Source: a virus
DNA: 64,000 bases
Reading direction: 5' to 3' (one strand)
Virus record (IMG/VR): IMGVR_UViG_3300025141_000020
Coordinates: 146,569-210,568 of that record
A program made the position numbers and the translations under genes. This document shows positions 60,978 through 64,000 of the stretch, one piece after another. Under the pieces are notes generated by a model. It worked only from the letters and a program-made list of their open reading frames with translations, had not been told where the DNA came from and searched no databases. The number at the start of each line of letters is the position of its first letter. The first letter of the stretch is position 1.

Positions 60978-62381
60978 CTAATCAAATGTTGGTGGGGGTT
61001 TATACTCATCTTCTGTATCCCCTTCCTCCCTTTTCTTTAAAAATTCTTTCATTGTCTCAGTCCAATATTCTTCAGGAACATTTTTTCCCACTAGAAACGC
61101 TGTGTCGTATTGTAGATTTGAGTATACCCATTGTAATAATAATTCATTATCTTTATCGCTACCGTCCGACATAAAATATTTTAGTAACTCTTCGTTAGTT
61201 AATATGTCATTTATCCACTCTTTATAAGCTTGAGTACGCCACTTTTTAGCTACCAACATTTTTCCTTTTTCATATGGGTCCCATCCATCTTTTATGGCTT
61301 GCACCATTAACTCACCATCTGTTGCACTACCGCTAGACTTAAACATAGCTTTTATAAAATCCCAGTTAGTTTCGTGTTCCGATAGCTCAGCATCATGGTC
61401 TGCTAATTTTCTAAAGAATTTACCAACTTTAACTGTAGACTTATCATCAGGTTCTTTCTTCCATAATTTCCTTATTAAATCTTTTGGTCCCAGAACCCCA
61501 CTTTTTGCTACAGCGTCATATATTTCGAAGTAGGTATATGCCGCTCCTACCAGTGGTGCTGTGAATTTAGCAAACTTTATAATGAAGGCTTGTTGTTTTG
61601 CGGTGTACTTTTCAATACCTTCTATCACTTCTTTTCTAAGTCCTAATTCTACACTTTCTCGTATCAATTGTTTTTTTACTTCTACTTCTAAAAATTTTTG
61701 ATTGACTTTTGAGGTTAGGGCTTTGAACTGGTATTGTTCCAACTTAGACGGTATTTTTCCTGACACAATTTTTGCTGCCATTTTTTTTGCTCCTTTTTTA
61801 CCCCATTCTTTAACAAAAGGGAATTTTTTAACTACGGAAGGAACAGCAGGTAAAGCGGTAAGGAATAGAACTAAACCACCCATTTCTTCATCACCTTCAG
61901 CAATATATAATGCACCATCTAAAAAACCAATACTCATAGAAATAGCTAAGGCTCCTGCCCACCCTACAACAGGTATGAAAGCTAATGCTAGCGCAGCAAC
62001 TTCTAGAACGGGTAAAACACAGTGCTTCCAGTCAGCACAGAATCCTGGTTCACCTTCTTCAACATGTTGGACGTATTCATTCATCGTCTTGGTCCATCTA
62101 GTACATCCTCCTGGATAACCAACTGGTTGGTTTGCCCATTCATTATAGAAATCAGTGTCTGATTGTGTCCAGTTCTTAAATTTCATTGCAACTATTTTTC
62201 TTGCTAATTTAAGTGCTCGTGCTTTCCTAATATCACATGTGCTTTTTTGTTTACTAATATTGTCCATTCTTTCCTGCTCGAACCCACCTATGTCTAGAAA
62301 TTGTTCTTGGATATCAATAGTTTGTGACACTACAGCTTCAATTAATGTGGAATTTAATGATATTTTGTTTTTTTTGGTCAT
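60978..62381 (-). CDS. Leader-bearing protein with membrane-type region
   Basis: 467 aa. Starts MTKKNKISLNSTLIEAVVSQ and reaches I-Q-E-Q near residue 27. A hydrophobic, Gly/Ala-rich region (CVLPVLEVAALALAFIPVVG, then ALAISMSIGFLDGALYIAEG, LVLFLTALPAVP) lies at about residues 120-190 and recalls the pre-toxin-like part of the 341-aa gene. The rest is helical with many aromatic and charged residues and a late WINDILTNEELLKYF. It may insert in the host membrane during entry (inference). Family unknown. Confidence 0.77.
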   Translation of the reverse strand: MTKKNKISLNSTLIEAVVSQTIDIQEQFLDIGGFEQERMDNISKQKSTCDIRKARALKLARKIVAMKFKNWTQSDTDFYNEWANQPVGYPGGCTRWTKTMNEYVQHVEEGEPGFCADWKHCVLPVLEVAALALAFIPVVGWAGALAISMSIGFLDGALYIAEGDEEMGGLVLFLTALPAVPSVVKKFPFVKEWGKKGAKKMAAKIVSGKIPSKLEQYQFKALTSKVNQKFLEVEVKKQLIRESVELGLRKEVIEGIEKYTAKQQAFIIKFAKFTAPLVGAAYTYFEIYDAVAKSGVLGPKDLIRKLWKKEPDDKSTVKVGKFFRKLADHDAELSEHETNWDFIKAMFKSSGSATDGELMVQAIKDGWDPYEKGKMLVAKKWRTQAYKEWINDILTNEELLKYFMSDGSDKDNELLLQWVYSNLQYDTAFLVGKNVPEEYWTETMKEFLKKREEGDTEDEYKPPPTFD

Positions 62382-62399
62382 TTTTTAATATGTCTATAT

Positions 62400-62407
62400 T
62401 ATAAATA
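62400..62407 (-). promoter_or_regulatory. Repeated upstream box (sense TATTTATA)
   Basis: TATAAATA on the plus strand, 18 bases upstream of the 467-aa gene ATG and just before a terminator. Candidate phage late promoter element. Confidence 0.6.
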
Positions 62408-62420
62408 CTTGCATTGTGGT

Positions 62421-62452
62421 AAAAAAAAAAGCCTGATTTCTCAGGCTTTTTA
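62421..62452. terminator. Bidirectional intrinsic terminator
   Basis: Stem AAAAGCCTGA / TCAGGCTTTT (62427-62436 with 62441-62450), loop TTTC, A run on the left and short T run on the right. It ends the 100-aa gene transcript on the minus strand. Confidence 0.88.
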
Positions 62453-62471
62453 ATAGTAAATCTGGTTTGTT

Positions 62472-62774
62472 CTAGCCTAGACATGTTTTTACTAAACTTT
62501 TGTGTGATTTTTCTAATTTATGGTGTTCAGACCATACATTATCCAATCTTTTGTCTAGATTACGAATGTTGGTATCTTTATCTCTACCCATTTCTCTATG
62601 GATATGCTCAATGTCGTCTTCTAGTTCTTTTCTAACTCTTCTGATGTCATCGTCAATATCCATTCTAGCAACTTCCAAGTCATCGACCCTTCGGTTCAAC
62701 CTCATTACTCCCACAACCGTACCTATTAAAGACAAGACCCCAAGAGTAATTAAAACTGTTAAAATTGTTTCCAT
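62472..62774 (-). CDS. Membrane-anchored coiled-coil protein, spanin-like topology
   Basis: 100 aa. One N-terminal transmembrane segment (METILTVLITLGVLSLIGTV, then VGVM) followed by a charged coiled coil (RRVDDLEVARMDIDDDIRRV, LEDDIEHIHREMG, NIRNLDKRLDNVW). This topology is that of phage inner-membrane spanins (Rz-type), which help disrupt the outer membrane at lysis; no lysozyme or holin was identified next to it, so the role stays open. It is bounded by a terminator and is a single-gene unit. Confidence 0.77.
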   Translation of the reverse strand: METILTVLITLGVLSLIGTVVGVMRLNRRVDDLEVARMDIDDDIRRVRKELEDDIEHIHREMGRDKDTNIRNLDKRLDNVWSEHHKLEKSHKSLVKTCLG

Positions 62775-63001
62775 GATATTTTATTTTTATAATTTATGCC
62801 TCAAGGACACTGTAATATAGTTAAAATAATGGTTAAAATGTACAGTTACACAACATAAATCCCTAAAATAGGCGATAGATGTGTGTGTAAAAAGATTAGA
62901 AACTGTTCTATCTGACTATATTTACCCATTAACTTACGAAGATATTCGTGATTTTATGTCCTAGAACTGGATTTTAGCTGGTTATTTAGTATTATTAAGG
63001 T

Positions 63002-63088
63002 ATGACTACAACAATAACAACAATAGTATATATTCTAATAGCGGCATTAATGTCTTATAAATTTAGTGAGTATACGAAAAAAAAATAA
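63002..63088 (+). CDS. Tiny single-helix membrane peptide
   Basis: 28 aa: MTTTITTIVYILIAALMSYK then FSEYTKKK. One membrane helix with a basic end. It overlaps the next gene by 23 bases, which is common for coupled small membrane proteins. Too short to classify; no promoter of the host type was identified directly upstream. Confidence 0.45.
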   Translation: MTTTITTIVYILIAALMSYKFSEYTKKK

Positions 63089-63290
63089 ATCACTGAAAAA
63101 CTTTTTAAAATTTTCTTTAATATGGTATAGCCAACAATTCGCGATACCTTTTTGGGTTGTTGGTCATGTACACCTTCATTTAGTTACCTATCAAGATTGG
63201 GTGGAGTTACTCTGTTCTTTGTTCCTACACTTATCTGTTCTTTCTGGTTTCTTACTAGATTGGGTTAATTATAATAAAAGTCAAAACTGA
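63066..63290 (+). CDS. Small membrane protein
   Basis: 74 aa, GTG start (MSIRKKNKSLKNFL). Two hydrophobic stretches (LIWYSQQFAIPFWVVGHVHL and WVELLCSLFLHLSVLSGFLL) with a basic N-terminus. Holin-like size and topology, but other roles are equally possible. Overlaps the preceding 28-aa peptide. Confidence 0.6.
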   Translation: MSIRKKNKSLKNFLKFSLIWYSQQFAIPFWVVGHVHLHLVTYQDWVELLCSLFLHLSVLSGFLLDWVNYNKSQN

Positions 63291-63402
63291 TAGATGGTTA
63301 TATTAGATTGACTGGCCAATAATTGGGGGTGGGTATTATCTGGGTATTTGCTACTTTGTATGATATTTGCTTATAGGGATTTAACTAAAAACCGTTAAGG
63401 TT

Positions 63403-63603
63403 ATGGGAAAAGCTGACAAACTAATAAATAGAATATCGGAGTTTCAACGTGAATTAAAAAAAATTCAAGATACTTGTACTCACCTACAAAAAGAGGTTAA
63501 ATTTGTTAATTCTAAAGAAGGTGTTAGGTGGGTTTGTAAAGAGTGTAAATCTTTACTTGGTTGGCCTGCTCAGGACCATATAGATAAATGGTCTAATAAA
63601 TAA
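63403..63603 (+). CDS. Small zinc-finger-like protein
   Basis: 66 aa. CTHLQKEVKF and WVCKECKSLLGW provide C-x-H and C-x-x-C (Cys25, His27, Cys45, Cys48), a possible zinc site. The N-terminal half is a basic helix (MGKADKLINRISEFQRELKK). Candidate nucleic-acid binding or regulatory protein. The region before it (63291-63402) is noncoding and holds an imperfect promoter-like TACTTTG. Confidence 0.7.
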   Translation: MGKADKLINRISEFQRELKKIQDTCTHLQKEVKFVNSKEGVRWVCKECKSLLGWPAQDHIDKWSNK

Positions 63604-63638
63604 ATTTCAATGCTTAAGGGTAAGGACAATAAATTGTC

Positions 63639-63941
63639 TTAGCCTGTGTTCGGTGGAACATTAATACTTACGGACCAACCACCATTTCTTATCACTATAC
63701 ACGCACCTAATCTACACTCACCCTTAATTTCTGATTGGTTAAGACAACCACATTTAAAGTATTTTAACTCTTCTTCGGTTAGGGGTCCTTTTTCTATTAG
63801 ACTTTTAACCTCATTTTCAAAGTAAGTTCGTGGTCTATTTCTTTTATCACAAAGATAATTATAAATTTCACGCGACATTATATCTGTAGTGTATTTGGTA
63901 CTGTCCCAAGTTATTATACTTTCTCCTACTTTACATCCCAT
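63639..63941 (-). CDS. Unknown Cys-containing protein
   Basis: 100 aa. Starts MGCKVGESIITWDSTKYTTD, middle IEKGPLTEEELKYFKCGCLN, then CRLGACIVIRNGGWSVSINV and ends PPNTG. Four late Cys in two pairs (CGC...CRLGAC) could bind zinc. No family recognised. It has a weaker AATAAATA box about 18 bases upstream (63959-63966). Confidence 0.7.
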   Translation of the reverse strand: MGCKVGESIITWDSTKYTTDIMSREIYNYLCDKRNRPRTYFENEVKSLIEKGPLTEEELKYFKCGCLNQSEIKGECRLGACIVIRNGGWSVSINVPPNTG

Positions 63942-64000
63942 AGTTTTTAATGTTTATTAATAAATATCTTACATAGAACAAAACGAGATTAAATCATTAT

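Noticed and set aside
4248-62407. TATAAATA boxes as T4-oriented late promoters
   Set aside because: In that orientation they would fire away from the adjacent genes in every case; the opposite orientation fits gene direction.
63850-63857. CAAAGATA (minus-strand TATCTTTG) as a promoter
   Set aside because: It lies inside the 100-aa minus-strand coding region with no gene start suitably downstream.
1-64000. tRNA genes
   Set aside because: No clear cloverleaf was recognised apart from the tRNA-like part of the tmRNA; a tRNA-finding program would be decisive.

Overview
This window looks like part of a large, AT-rich, T4-type tailed phage genome whose host is probably a member of the Bacteroidota (Flavobacteriia-like). 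The phage assignment rests on a T4-order head block on the minus strand: large terminase (gp17), portal (gp20), prohead protease (gp21), acidic scaffold (gp22) and major capsid protein (gp23). The host assignment rests on four things: repeated promoters of the Bacteroidota form TTG-N19/20-TAnnTTTG, a lack of Shine-Dalgarno sequences, signal peptides ending SYGQ or SAQ, and a lipoprotein with a CQKEDD start typical of Bacteroidota surface lipoproteins. No replication, sheath or tail-tube genes were recognised, so the whole genome is probably much larger than 64 kb.

Layout. 1-0.8 kb: end of one gene and a small secreted protein on the plus strand, closed by a bidirectional terminator. 0.8-10 kb: head morphogenesis block (minus). 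10-16 kb: acidic and unknown virion-type proteins, then a nucleotidyltransferase, a KTSC protein and a glutaredoxin (minus). 16-18 kb: full-length DnaK (minus). 18-24 kb: a plus-strand run of ClpC-like unfoldase, an HELTH metalloprotease-like protein, a T5orf172/GIY-YIG protein, a SprT-like protein, an unknown and an M20-like peptidase. 24.8-25.4 kb: a small basic ORF followed by a complete tmRNA gene. 25.4-30.3 kb and 33.8-42 kb: unknown minus-strand proteins, many sharing short N-terminal leaders, interrupted by plus-strand cargo (three CAP-like secreted proteins, a WCT-motif protein, small membrane proteins) and by minus-strand thioredoxin and outer-membrane-type genes. 42.3-56.4 kb: two giant Cys-rich proteins (1740 and 2948 aa), the first with an embedded Hint (intein-like) domain. 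56.5-64 kb: a surface-type lipoprotein, leader-bearing proteins (one nuclease-like, one with a peptidoglycan-binding domain) and small membrane proteins.

How it may work together. The minus-strand morphogenesis genes are preceded again and again by the same box (TATTTATA in the sense direction), whereas the cargo genes mostly carry host-type promoters, often so close to the ATG that the mRNA would be nearly leaderless. This suggests two expression programmes. The strongest candidate for an undescribed system is the proteostasis group within about 9 kb: DnaK, an N-domain-less ClpC with a ClpP-docking tripeptide, several metallopeptidases, and a tmRNA whose predicted tag is 22 codons long and ends VAIA. 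The second is a family of at least a dozen proteins that share N-terminal leaders ending in hydrophobic-x-E-(Q/D/N), which resembles the cleavage preference of T4-type prohead proteases. These could be internal virion proteins sorted into the prohead. All functional statements come from reading motifs; no database search was run.
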